Of a stretch of 64,000 nt of DNA, positions 27,013 to 34,666 are shown one piece after another. Made by a program: the position numbers and the translations under genes. This DNA comes from Cyclobacteriaceae bacterium. Lineage in GTDB: Bacteria > Bacteroidota > Bacteroidia > Cytophagales > Cyclobacteriaceae. The stretch spans positions 124,001-188,000 of the forward strand of contig JAEUTZ010000025.1 in the NCBI GenBank assembly GCA_016787725.1, read 5' to 3'. Under the pieces are notes generated by a model. The model had not been told where the DNA came from. It did not search any database and saw only the letters and a list, made by a program, of their open reading frames with translations. How positions within the stretch are numbered: the first letter of the stretch is position 1; each line of letters begins with the position of its first letter.

Positions 27013-28500
27013 TCACTTCTTCCTGAACTCCATTCCGGCAAACGTCACGGAGGCTATTTTTCCCTGACTGCTAAAGGCAAAGGTTGCATTGGTTTTACCC
27101 CACCACCGTTTTTCGAAGAAGCCCCGAAAGGTATCGTAATGCCAATGCTCCAGGGTAGCTTTTGCTACGTTGTTTAATGAGACCATCAGCGAACTGCCCT
27201 GAACGGCCACGGTCAACTCGCCATACAGCGGGTCCGAATACGTTCCGGCATAGGATGCCAGGTCGAGGGTGGGTTTTGTATTGGGAATCCGTTCGCTTTC
27301 AAACTTTTTTACCTGCTGTTCACTGGTTTCCGTTTGCTTCTTATACAGGTCAAATACTTCGGCACTCCAATCGCGCGAACCACCCAGAGCAAAGTGATCG
27401 AAGGCTTTAAAAAGTAACGCATGGCGCAACTCTGCATGATCCAGGTTTCCAAAGATGTAAATCGCCAGCCGTTCGGATGGTAACTGAGCGTGCATGGCGG
27501 TTTCTCCGGCCAGGCTGCCGGTGTGGTAGTTTATTTTCCGGCCCTGGTAATCTTGCTGAAACCAACCCAGGCTGTAGGTAGTCCAGTTGGGCTTGGTGAG
27601 TTTTGCTGTGGGATAAAATTGGGCCGCGGTTACCATCACCTGGGGTTTAAACAGTTCCATCCACGTGGTGGGTTTTATCAACCTGCCGCCAGCGTACTTG
27701 CTGCTATCGAGCATGCACAGTGCCCATTTACTCATATCCTCCACACACGACCACACACTGCCGGCCGGGCCAACGGCATCCGCACTGGTGCGCTGAATTA
27801 CCTGGATGCTATTGTCATAAAAATAATGCGGTTGTGATTGATTCGGATCTTTTACCTGGCTCAGCAACGGGAATGTGCGGGTCATCTGCAAGGGTTCAAA
27901 AATCCGCTTTCGGATAAACGTTTCCCAGGGCTGGCCACTCACTTTTTCAATCACTTTTCCGGCCACCACATAAAAAATATTCTGATAAATAAAGCTGGAG
28001 CGCGTGGAATAGCTGGGCTTCACCAATTTCATTTTCCCAACTACCTGTTCAGCAGGGATCTGCATGAAACTCCAGAGGAAATCGGCATTGCCTACTCCGG
28101 AGTTGTGGGTAAACAGATCACGGATCTTTAACTCGCGCGTAACAAAGGGATCATAGAGTTGAAAGTCGGGCAGGTAGTTGATGACCGGATCATCCCATTT
28201 TACTTTTCCTTCATCCACCAGGATGGCCATGCAAGTGGCTGTCATGGCTTTGGTGGTGGAGGCACAGGCATACAACGTTTGCGCATCCACCGGCTGAGGT
28301 AAGCCCGACTGTCGCACCCCATAGCCTTTTTTCAGCAGTACTTTTCCGTCTTTCACCACCGTAACCGCCAGCCCCGGAATCTGAAACAGGTTGCGCGACC
28401 TTTCCACATAGGCATCGAACTCCTTGATGGTGGCGTCTGTAATTTGGGCGTGGGCCGGCACCATGGCCAGGAGGAGGAGGTAAGGAAGTAATTTTTTCAT
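27013..28500 (-). CDS. Secreted serine hydrolase (beta-lactamase / penicillin-binding-protein family)
   Basis: The 495-residue exported protein has a signal peptide (PAHAQ) and a class C beta-lactamase-like domain: catalytic SxxK is S81-T-T-K84, and a Tyr motif (YQNIFYVVAGKVIE) takes the YxN place. A C-terminal DUF3471-type beta domain begins about residue 400 (DLASYAGTYSDPLYGELTV). Such proteins are esterases, D-amino-acid peptidases or amidases as well as beta-lactamases, and the substrate cannot be told from sequence. The next gene upstream is another member of the same fold. Confidence 0.84.
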   Translation of the reverse strand: MKKLLPYLLLLAMVPAHAQITDATIKEFDAYVERSRNLFQIPGLAVTVVKDGKVLLKKGYGVRQSGLPQPVDAQTLYACASTTKAMTATCMAILVDEGKVKWDDPVINYLPDFQLYDPFVTRELKIRDLFTHNSGVGNADFLWSFMQIPAEQVVGKMKLVKPSYSTRSSFIYQNIFYVVAGKVIEKVSGQPWETFIRKRIFEPLQMTRTFPLLSQVKDPNQSQPHYFYDNSIQVIQRTSADAVGPAGSVWSCVEDMSKWALCMLDSSKYAGGRLIKPTTWMELFKPQVMVTAAQFYPTAKLTKPNWTTYSLGWFQQDYQGRKINYHTGSLAGETAMHAQLPSERLAIYIFGNLDHAELRHALLFKAFDHFALGGSRDWSAEVFDLYKKQTETSEQQVKKFESERIPNTKPTLDLASYAGTYSDPLYGELTVAVQGSSLMVSLNNVAKATLEHWHYDTFRGFFEKRWWGKTNATFAFSSQGKIASVTFAGMEFRKK

Positions 28501-28521
28501 ACGGGTTGATAAGGAATAGTT

Positions 28522-29607
28522 TTATGGATCGAGCCAATTGAATTTTTTTAACACGGCCAGCACCTGTTCGCGCTTCTCTTCTTGCGGAGTGGGAACATTG
28601 CAGAGCATCACATAAAGAATGTCTTTTTCAGGAATACTGACAAAGTCGGCATAAAAACCCCCTTGTGTTCCGGTGTGCGAAATCACCGTCAGGCCATCCA
28701 CTTCACCAACAAACCAACTGTATCCGATAAAAGGGGGGGTTCCCTTCCAATCCGGAAATGTTTTGATTGTCCGCGAATCGGCAATCGTAGTTGAATCGAG
28801 GATCAAACTTTTACGAAGCGCCAGTTCATACCGGGCAAGTTCATCGACCGAACTCCACACACCACCATTGCCGGCTGCCGCAAAGGTAGGTTCTTCCCCA
28901 TAGTCCTTTTCGATGAAAGAATTACCCGTGCGCAAGTAGGCATGCGCTACCCCGGATTGTGGAAAGGGGCCATCCGTTATAACGCTACGGTTCATGCCGG
29001 CAGGGGTGAAGATCTTTTCTTTGACCACCTCCTGCCACTTGCGGCCGGTTACCTGTTCAATGATCAGGGCCAGCGCGTTGAAAGCCGGGTTGGAATATTC
29101 GTAACGCGTACCAGGGTCGAAAAGCAAGGAGTCCGCTTGCTGGATGGGCGCAAAATTCTCTTTGTCTTTTGCGGTAAGCAAAAACACACTGTCCAGAAAT
29201 TGCCTGCGGTTGTCGGGCAGCCCGGAGGTATGGGTGAGCAGATGTTCAATGCGTACACGCTTTGCGATCTCAGGATTCTTGAAATCGGGGAAATATTTCG
29301 CCAGTGAATCGTTTAAAGAAAGTTCTCCTTCGTTGGCAAGGGCCAGAATGGTATTGGTAACAAACGTTTTAGAAATGGAGCCTGTATTAAATAATGTCTG
29401 CGGAGTAATTTTCTCCTGGGTTTCTATATCCGCCACTCCATACTGTTCGGAAAATACAACTTGTTCATGTTTCATAATCAAGATGGCTCCTCCCGGTTGT
29501 CCAGATTGAAAGGAGGCACTAAAGATAAAATCGATTTGCCTTTGGAAATCGCTGGTTGGCCGGCAGCCCGCGACAAGACAAAGGAGAAACACGGTCCGTT
29601 TTTTCAT
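28522..29607 (-). CDS. Lipoprotein serine hydrolase (beta-lactamase family)
   Basis: A 361-residue protein with a lipoprotein signal (LLCLVAGC, Cys15) and a penicillin-binding domain with S77-I-S-K80 and a YSN motif (YEYSNPAFNALALIIEQ), plus a C-terminal HTGTQGGF. The ATG at 29607 overlaps the stop of the upstream small membrane protein gene as ATGA, so a longer start 18 codons upstream is unlikely. It is a paralogue of the preceding hydrolase rather than a duplicate copy, since the two differ in length and domains. Confidence 0.83.
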   Translation of the reverse strand: MKKRTVFLLCLVAGCRPTSDFQRQIDFIFSASFQSGQPGGAILIMKHEQVVFSEQYGVADIETQEKITPQTLFNTGSISKTFVTNTILALANEGELSLNDSLAKYFPDFKNPEIAKRVRIEHLLTHTSGLPDNRRQFLDSVFLLTAKDKENFAPIQQADSLLFDPGTRYEYSNPAFNALALIIEQVTGRKWQEVVKEKIFTPAGMNRSVITDGPFPQSGVAHAYLRTGNSFIEKDYGEEPTFAAAGNGGVWSSVDELARYELALRKSLILDSTTIADSRTIKTFPDWKGTPPFIGYSWFVGEVDGLTVISHTGTQGGFYADFVSIPEKDILYVMLCNVPTPQEEKREQVLAVLKKFNWLDP

Positions 29608-29852
29608 TGCAGCTTCTTTTGAAAAATACGAATCATAGCAATACTGGCTACGATTGCCCACACCGTATTGATGAAGGTAAACGGATAGGCAGCCTTGTAG
29701 ACGCTGTTAATAATGAGTAGGATGGCACCGGTTAGATTTAGCACTTGAAAGATGACCGAGTCGGATTTTATTTTTTGCAAGCTGTTCAGCGCATAAGCGG
29801 CAATTACCTCCAGGGATCCTATCCAACCCAGTATGTCTACCCACTTGGGCAT
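29604..29852 (-). CDS. Small CBU_0592-like membrane protein
   Basis: An 82-residue membrane protein with three hydrophobic segments. The sequence GWIGSLEVIAAYALNSLQKIKSDSVIFQVLNLTGAILLIINSVYKAAYP resembles the CBU_0592 domain. Its stop overlaps the hydrolase start by 4 nt (ATGA), and it lies 1 nt after the SMP-30 gene, so these genes form one operon. Function unknown. Confidence 0.72.
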   Translation of the reverse strand: MPKWVDILGWIGSLEVIAAYALNSLQKIKSDSVIFQVLNLTGAILLIINSVYKAAYPFTFINTVWAIVASIAMIRIFQKKLQ

Positions 29853-29853
29853 A

Positions 29854-30840
29854 TTAATCCCGCAGTTTTACGCGCAACACATAGGGATCCGCAGTGATGT
29901 ACAGGGTTTTGTCATCGGATGACAAGGCACAGTTAGCGGCCAGTTCAGTGAGTAGGATTCTTCCCAACACGGTTCCCGTTTGATTGAATATCCAAATCCC
30001 GCCTGGTCCGGAAGCAAAAATATTTCCTTGTCTGTCGACCTTTAGTCCGTCCGGCAGTCCATTGGCAGTGGCAAGTTCACTGGTTGCATTGTAGAAAATC
30101 CGGCCATTCATCAGGGAATCATTTTCATCCAGCTCGTATTCATACCAGATGGCCTTTTCGGGATCGGAGTTAGCAACAATCAGTTTCTTTTCACCGGGCA
30201 GCAGGATAATGCCATTCGGTCGGGTAAGAGTGTCCACCAAAAGTGAGACGGTGCCCTCAGGCGTTACTTTGTATACACCATTGTGGGGTTGTTCTTTTTC
30301 AGGATCCTCATTTTGCTTGCCCAATCCATACGGTGGATCGGTAAAAAATAAATCGCCATTGCTGCGATAGACGGCATCATTGGGACTGCTGAAACGCTTT
30401 TCCTGATACCGATCTGCTATCGTGATGAATTCTGGTTTTGGTGCTGCGAGGGCAGCGTTCATTTTGGCCATCCTCCGGTCACCGTGTTGGCAAAGGATTA
30501 ACGAGTCGTAATGGATGAGCAAGCCGTTCGAACCCGGTTCGCGGCTGGTGGTGCTATCGCCCGTAAAGCCGGACGGAGCGAGGTAAACCTCCGTGCCGCT
30601 TTGTTCCGTCCATTTATAAATGGTGTTTTTGGGCACATCCGAAAACAAGAGCATGGATTCCTTTTCAACCCACACCGGACCTTCACTCCATTCGAAGCCT
30701 TCCGAAATAATTTCAACGATCGGTTCCCCGGTAATCACTTGGTCCAGGGTCGGATCGATACGTTCAATCGTGCCCACGGATATTTTTTCTTTTGTGGTGC
30801 ACGCACAAAGAAGTATGGAAAGGAACAGGAGGTTGCGCAT
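29854..30840 (-). CDS. SMP-30/gluconolactonase-like lipoprotein
   Basis: A 328-residue protein with lipobox LCAC (Cys14) and a six-bladed propeller of the SMP-30/LRE family: GFEWSEGPVWVEKESMLLFSD, FSSPNDAVYRSNGDLFFTDPPYGL, RPNGIILLPGEKKLIVANSD, GLPDGLKVDRQGNIFASGPGGIWIF. The Glu, Asn and Asp residues in these blades match the metal site of known lactonases. It may hydrolyse a sugar lactone at the cell surface. Its start codon is inside a 7-bp inverted repeat (30838-30859). Confidence 0.85.
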   Translation of the reverse strand: MRNLLFLSILLCACTTKEKISVGTIERIDPTLDQVITGEPIVEIISEGFEWSEGPVWVEKESMLLFSDVPKNTIYKWTEQSGTEVYLAPSGFTGDSTTSREPGSNGLLIHYDSLILCQHGDRRMAKMNAALAAPKPEFITIADRYQEKRFSSPNDAVYRSNGDLFFTDPPYGLGKQNEDPEKEQPHNGVYKVTPEGTVSLLVDTLTRPNGIILLPGEKKLIVANSDPEKAIWYEYELDENDSLMNGRIFYNATSELATANGLPDGLKVDRQGNIFASGPGGIWIFNQTGTVLGRILLTELAANCALSSDDKTLYITADPYVLRVKLRD

Positions 30841-30880
30841 CGGATTTATTTTTCCGATGGAAGTTATAAAAAGAATTTGA

Positions 30881-31588
30881 TTATGACTTCATCCGTAATT
30901 TTCGCAGCGAAAGGAAATGCAGGATGTAGGCCAGCGGAACCAGCAAGGTGGGTAAATAGATGAACGGAAATACGGTAACGATCCTGTTGGCAGGTTCATT
31001 GTCAAATACCCGGAGCGGTGTGGGCATAGACAGGATGGCGATGGTTACAATATTGACTAGCAAAATTAATCCAAAGATATTCCAGGCCATCAGGCCACTT
31101 TTTGAATTCAGAATGTACCGGGCGGCCAGCAAACTGGTGATTCCGGTGAGCACATCCCAGTTATATCCTTCAAAGGTCATTTGAACCGGGATTAAATTTT
31201 GAATAAACAGGAGCCAGAGAATAAGCTCAACAAAAACCCGGAACACCTGCAGTTGGGTAAGGGCTTTCAGCGGCAGGTGTTCGAGAATCTCGCGCATGCT
31301 TTTTGTAAATAAGAATGCGAGCGTTAAGAGGAGCGGGAGGATTACAAAAGGCATAATGTTAAAGGGAAACAATTCGAACTTGGTGGTAAACCCGGTCAGG
31401 GAGACAACCGCTATCAGGATGGACCATCCAAAAAATCCGATTCGCAATCCTCTGCCCACGGTTTGCTTCCGCATATCCGGCCAGGGAGTGCTGGCGATGG
31501 CCACCTGGAGGTGTTTATAAAATAAATAATAAAAGACGATGGCGATCCCGACAAATCCGGCTCCACTTATGAAGTATAACGCGTTCAT
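30881..31588 (-). CDS. Polytopic membrane protein of unknown function
   Basis: The 235-residue product has about six or seven membrane segments (for example GAGFVGIAIVFYYLFY, FFGWSILIAVVSL, IMPFVILPLLLTLAFLF, LILWLLFIQNLIPV, IFGLILLVNIVTIAIL, FPFIYLPTLLVPLAYILHFL). No family motif is recognised. It begins 40 nt upstream of the SMP-30 gene on the same strand and may be the first gene of that operon. Confidence 0.65.
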   Translation of the reverse strand: MNALYFISGAGFVGIAIVFYYLFYKHLQVAIASTPWPDMRKQTVGRGLRIGFFGWSILIAVVSLTGFTTKFELFPFNIMPFVILPLLLTLAFLFTKSMREILEHLPLKALTQLQVFRVFVELILWLLFIQNLIPVQMTFEGYNWDVLTGITSLLAARYILNSKSGLMAWNIFGLILLVNIVTIAILSMPTPLRVFDNEPANRIVTVFPFIYLPTLLVPLAYILHFLSLRKLRMKS

Positions 31589-31748
31589 GAGGATATCCTT
31601 TTGTGTTGATAAGGACCATTGAAAGTAAAAACTCTGAACGTAAAGTTGAAACCGGGATTGTAAAATATTTTAAGAGCAGGTCGGTCCGAGAGTGGATGTA
31701 ATATTGAAGTAAATTTCTCTTATTTTACCTGCCCAAATTTTTGAACGG

Positions 31749-33473
31749 ATGAGCGAATCTAGTGTATTACCGAAGCGACCCAAAAGGTCTTTTTTACCGG
31801 AGCAATTTACCATTTCTACCTGGGATCAGCTGAAACCCTACTTTGAAACCCTGTTGGACCGGCCTCTCTCCTCGGTACAGACGCTGCAGCAATGGCTGCG
31901 CGACCGGAGTGAACTGGAGTCGGTGATCAGCGAAGACCTGGGTTGGCGTTACATCCGCATGACGTGCTATACCGATAACGAAGAGTACAGCAAAAGCTAT
32001 CAGGATTTTATTGAGAACATTCAACCGGCCATATCGCCCTATTCTGATTTGCTGAATAAGAAACTGATCAGGTCCGAATTTTTAAATGAGTTGAAAGAGG
32101 AAGCCGGGTTTAAAATTTTGATCCGGAATCTTAAAAAGGACATCGAACTTTTTCGGGAAGAGAACATCCCCTTGTTTACGGAGATAAGCACCGAGACTCA
32201 AAAATACGCGCAGATCTCAGGCGCCATGACGGTGGACGTGAATGGTAAAGAACTTACCTTGCAACAAGCAGGTGTCATCTTGCAATCTACCGACCGGTCA
32301 AAGCGCGAAGAAGTCTATCATAAAATAGCAGCGCGCAGATTAAAAGACCGCGAAACGTTGGATGAGTTGTTCACCCGGCTGATTGACCTTCGGCATAAGG
32401 TTGCACTGAATGCCGGCTTGCCGAACTTCCGCGATTATATGTTTAAGGCGTATGGGCGATTTGATTACACCCCTCAGGATTGTTTTAAATTTCACGAGGC
32501 CATTGCCGAAGAAGTGGTGCCGATTTTGAATGAACTGAATCAGGATCGCAAAGCACGCTTAAAAGTATCCGCCCTGCGTCCGTGGGATAAGGCCGTGGAT
32601 CCGGAAAGCCGGGAACCGCTAAAGGCTTTTGAGAATGGGAAAGACCTGACCGAGAAATCGATTGAGTGCTTCCGGAGATTGGATCCCTTTCTGGGGCAGT
32701 GTTTGTCGATAATGCGTGAGATGGGTCACCTTGATCTGGAATCCCGCAAAGGCAAAGCGCCCGGTGGGTATAATTATCCGTTGGCGGAGATCGGTGTACC
32801 TTTCATTTTTATGAATGCGACCTCCACCATGCGCGACATGACCACCATCATGCACGAAGGGGGGCATGCGGTTCATAACTTCTTAACCAAGGATTTACCC
32901 TTGTCGGAATTTAAATCACCGCCCATGGAGGTGGCTGAGTTGGCATCCATGTCGATGGAGTTGATTTCAATGGATGAGTGGGGGATTTTCTTTACAAAAG
33001 AAGAAGATTTGAAACGAGCGAAACGGGAGCAACTGGAAGACATAATAGAAACCTTGCCCTGGGTGGCTACCATCGATCAGTTTCAACATTGGTTGTATGA
33101 ACATCCGGATCATACACCGGCCGAAAGAACCACCCACTGGAACCAGGTTTTCCATCGGTTTGCGGATACCGTAACGGATTGGAGTGGCCTGGAACTCAAC
33201 CGCGATTACCAATGGCAGAAGCAGCTGCATTTATATGAAGTGCCGTTCTATTACATCGAGTACGGAATGGCGCAGCTTGGCGCAATTGCGCTGTGGCGAA
33301 ATTACAAGCGAAACAAGTCGAAGGGACTTCAGGGGTATACGAATGCCTTGAAGCTGGGCAACCTGGCTACCATACCCGAAATTTATCAGGCGGCCGATAT
33401 CCGGTTTGACTTCAGTAAAACATATATCCACGAACTGATGAATTTTGTGCGGGAAGAATTGGGCAAAATCTAA
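31749..33473 (+). CDS. M3 family oligoendopeptidase (PepF-like)
   Basis: This cytoplasmic zinc metallopeptidase of 574 residues cleaves short peptides. The zinc motif is HEGGH (H369 and H373), with the downstream Glu in the MEVAELASMSME helix. The N-terminal helical region is typical of M3 oligoendopeptidases, and FxFxNATSTMRDMTTIMHEGGHAVHNF is typical of the catalytic core. The last 4 nt overlap the convergent MarR gene. Confidence 0.88.
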   Translation: MSESSVLPKRPKRSFLPEQFTISTWDQLKPYFETLLDRPLSSVQTLQQWLRDRSELESVISEDLGWRYIRMTCYTDNEEYSKSYQDFIENIQPAISPYSDLLNKKLIRSEFLNELKEEAGFKILIRNLKKDIELFREENIPLFTEISTETQKYAQISGAMTVDVNGKELTLQQAGVILQSTDRSKREEVYHKIAARRLKDRETLDELFTRLIDLRHKVALNAGLPNFRDYMFKAYGRFDYTPQDCFKFHEAIAEEVVPILNELNQDRKARLKVSALRPWDKAVDPESREPLKAFENGKDLTEKSIECFRRLDPFLGQCLSIMREMGHLDLESRKGKAPGGYNYPLAEIGVPFIFMNATSTMRDMTTIMHEGGHAVHNFLTKDLPLSEFKSPPMEVAELASMSMELISMDEWGIFFTKEEDLKRAKREQLEDIIETLPWVATIDQFQHWLYEHPDHTPAERTTHWNQVFHRFADTVTDWSGLELNRDYQWQKQLHLYEVPFYYIEYGMAQLGAIALWRNYKRNKSKGLQGYTNALKLGNLATIPEIYQAADIRFDFSKTYIHELMNFVREELGKI

Positions 33474-33922
33474 TCCCGGCACTTATCTAATAAGACGCTA
33501 AGTTGTTCCGCCTCTTCTTTGGAAAGCGAAATCAGGGAAGTATCCAGGCTATTGATTGCTTTATCGAGGTTCATCAGGAGTTCAAGTCCGGCTTCGGAGA
33601 TGCCAATGTCAGAAGCTCGCTTATCATTAGGACATTGTCTGCGCACCACCAGATTCTTTCCGATCATCCGGTCAAGCAAACGCGATACATCCGAATTCTT
33701 GTCGAGCATGCGGGCTTTTATTTCGGCCCCTGAAATCCGGTTGGGATGCTGGCCTCGTAAAATGCGCAGGATGTTGTATTGCTGCCCGGTGATGCCGTAT
33801 GGCTCAAAAAAATCTTTTTGTTTGTTTTGAATCCAGTTCGCTGTAAAAAGAATATTCAATACCGCTTTTTGATGGGTGCTTTTGAATTTGGGTTGCTTGA
33901 TTTCGTCTTCGATTTTAGGCAT
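33470..33922 (-). CDS. MarR family transcription regulator
   Basis: A 150-residue winged-helix protein: GITGQQYNILRILRGQHPNRISGAEIKARMLDKNSDVSRLLDRMIGKNLVVRRQCPNDKRASDIGISEAGLELL has the DNA-reading helix and the wing DKRA. It follows YceI on the same strand with 37 nt between, and that gap holds a terminator-like hairpin whose T run touches the MarR start codon. A perfect palindrome upstream of yceI is a likely binding site. It probably represses yceI (inference). Confidence 0.87.
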   Translation of the reverse strand: MPKIEDEIKQPKFKSTHQKAVLNILFTANWIQNKQKDFFEPYGITGQQYNILRILRGQHPNRISGAEIKARMLDKNSDVSRLLDRMIGKNLVVRRQCPNDKRASDIGISEAGLELLMNLDKAINSLDTSLISLSKEEAEQLSVLLDKCRD

Positions 33923-33950
33923 AAAAAGAGGGGGCTTTCGCCCCCCTTTG
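33923..33950 (-). terminator. Terminator/attenuator hairpin between yceI and the MarR gene
   Basis: On the minus strand, GGGGGC (33940-33945 complement) pairs with GCCCCC across a GAAA loop, followed by TCTTTTTA, the U-run needed for termination. The T run ends immediately before the MarR ATG at 33922. The short loop and strong stem make it an efficient terminator by eye. MarR expression would need readthrough. Confidence 0.8.
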
Positions 33951-33959
33951 TATTATTGA

Positions 33960-34535
33960 TTAGGCTTGTTTGTCTAATTCAACTTTCACGATGATCTGAA
34001 TATCATCTCCCACTACCAATTCACCACCGGGGGTCTTATTAGACCAAGTTAGTCCAAATTCCTGACGATTTACACTGCCGGCTAATTTAAAACCTGCCTT
34101 TTCGCCACGGCCGGTATTGATTTTACCTCCATAGGTAACATCGAACTCCATTTTCTTGGTAACACCTTTCATGGTGAAATCGCCCTTCAACTTGTACTTG
34201 CCACCTTCTTTTACCAGGGTGCCCACGAATGAAATTTCAGGAAACTTTTCGGCATCAAAGAAATCGGCCGACTTCAGGTGGCCATCCCGTCTTTCATTTT
34301 CGGTGTTGATGGAAGCAACTTTGGCCATAAAGGAAACCTCAGCACCATTGAAGTCATCCGATTTGCTGATCAGAGTTCCTTCATACTCGTCAAATTTTCC
34401 TTCTGTTTCAGCTACCACCATGTGGACGGCTGAAAATCCCACTTTGGAGTGACCTTTGTCAACTTTCCAGGTAGTTTGTGCAGAGGCCATGCCCGCTACA
34501 AGAAGAAACGCTACCAGTGCATTAAGTTTTTTCAT
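33960..34535 (-). CDS. Secreted YceI family protein
   Basis: The 191-residue product has a signal peptide (AGMASA-Q) and the YceI lipocalin-like fold: TTWKVDKGHSKVGFSAVHMVV, FDEYEGTLISKSDDF, RDGHLKSADFFDAEKFPEISF, and GRGEKAGFKLAGSVNRQEFGLTWSNK. YceI proteins bind polyisoprenoids and respond to stress. The gene has a palindromic operator upstream, and its promoter is a TATACTTG box. It is followed by a MarR gene and separated from it by a hairpin. Confidence 0.9.
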   Translation of the reverse strand: MKKLNALVAFLLVAGMASAQTTWKVDKGHSKVGFSAVHMVVAETEGKFDEYEGTLISKSDDFNGAEVSFMAKVASINTENERRDGHLKSADFFDAEKFPEISFVGTLVKEGGKYKLKGDFTMKGVTKKMEFDVTYGGKINTGRGEKAGFKLAGSVNRQEFGLTWSNKTPGGELVVGDDIQIIVKVELDKQA

Positions 34536-34566
34536 TGTGTGTAATTTTTAGTTTTTGTTTGTTGTG

Positions 34567-34574
34567 CAAGTATA
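34567..34574 (-). promoter_or_regulatory. Predicted -7 element for yceI
   Basis: TATACTTG on the minus strand (one mismatch to TAnnTTTG), 31 nt before the yceI ATG. The perfect palindrome 34589-34610 lies 14 nt upstream, where the -33 box would be. Confidence 0.5.
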
Positions 34575-34588
34575 ACACCGGAATTGTT

Positions 34589-34610
34589 AATAGATGTTTA
34601 AACATCTATT
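34589..34610. promoter_or_regulatory. 22-bp perfect palindrome, probable MarR operator
   Basis: The half-sites are AATAGATGTTT and AAACATCTATT. The sequence overlaps the expected -33 region of the yceI promoter. Winged-helix MarR regulators bind such palindromes, and a MarR gene is the downstream neighbour. Repression by blocking the -33 box is inferred. Confidence 0.7.
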
Positions 34611-34666
34611 TTTCTTTTGTTAAATACTTGTTAATCAGGCACTAAAAATTTACAAAATGTGGGAAC

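Noticed and set aside
26699-27016. 105-codon minus-strand open frame through the 21-bp repeats
   Set aside because: It overlaps the cyclophilin-like gene by over 100 nt on the same strand, has no recognisable domain, and its length is explained by the repeat period of seven codons. Kept only as a repeat finding.
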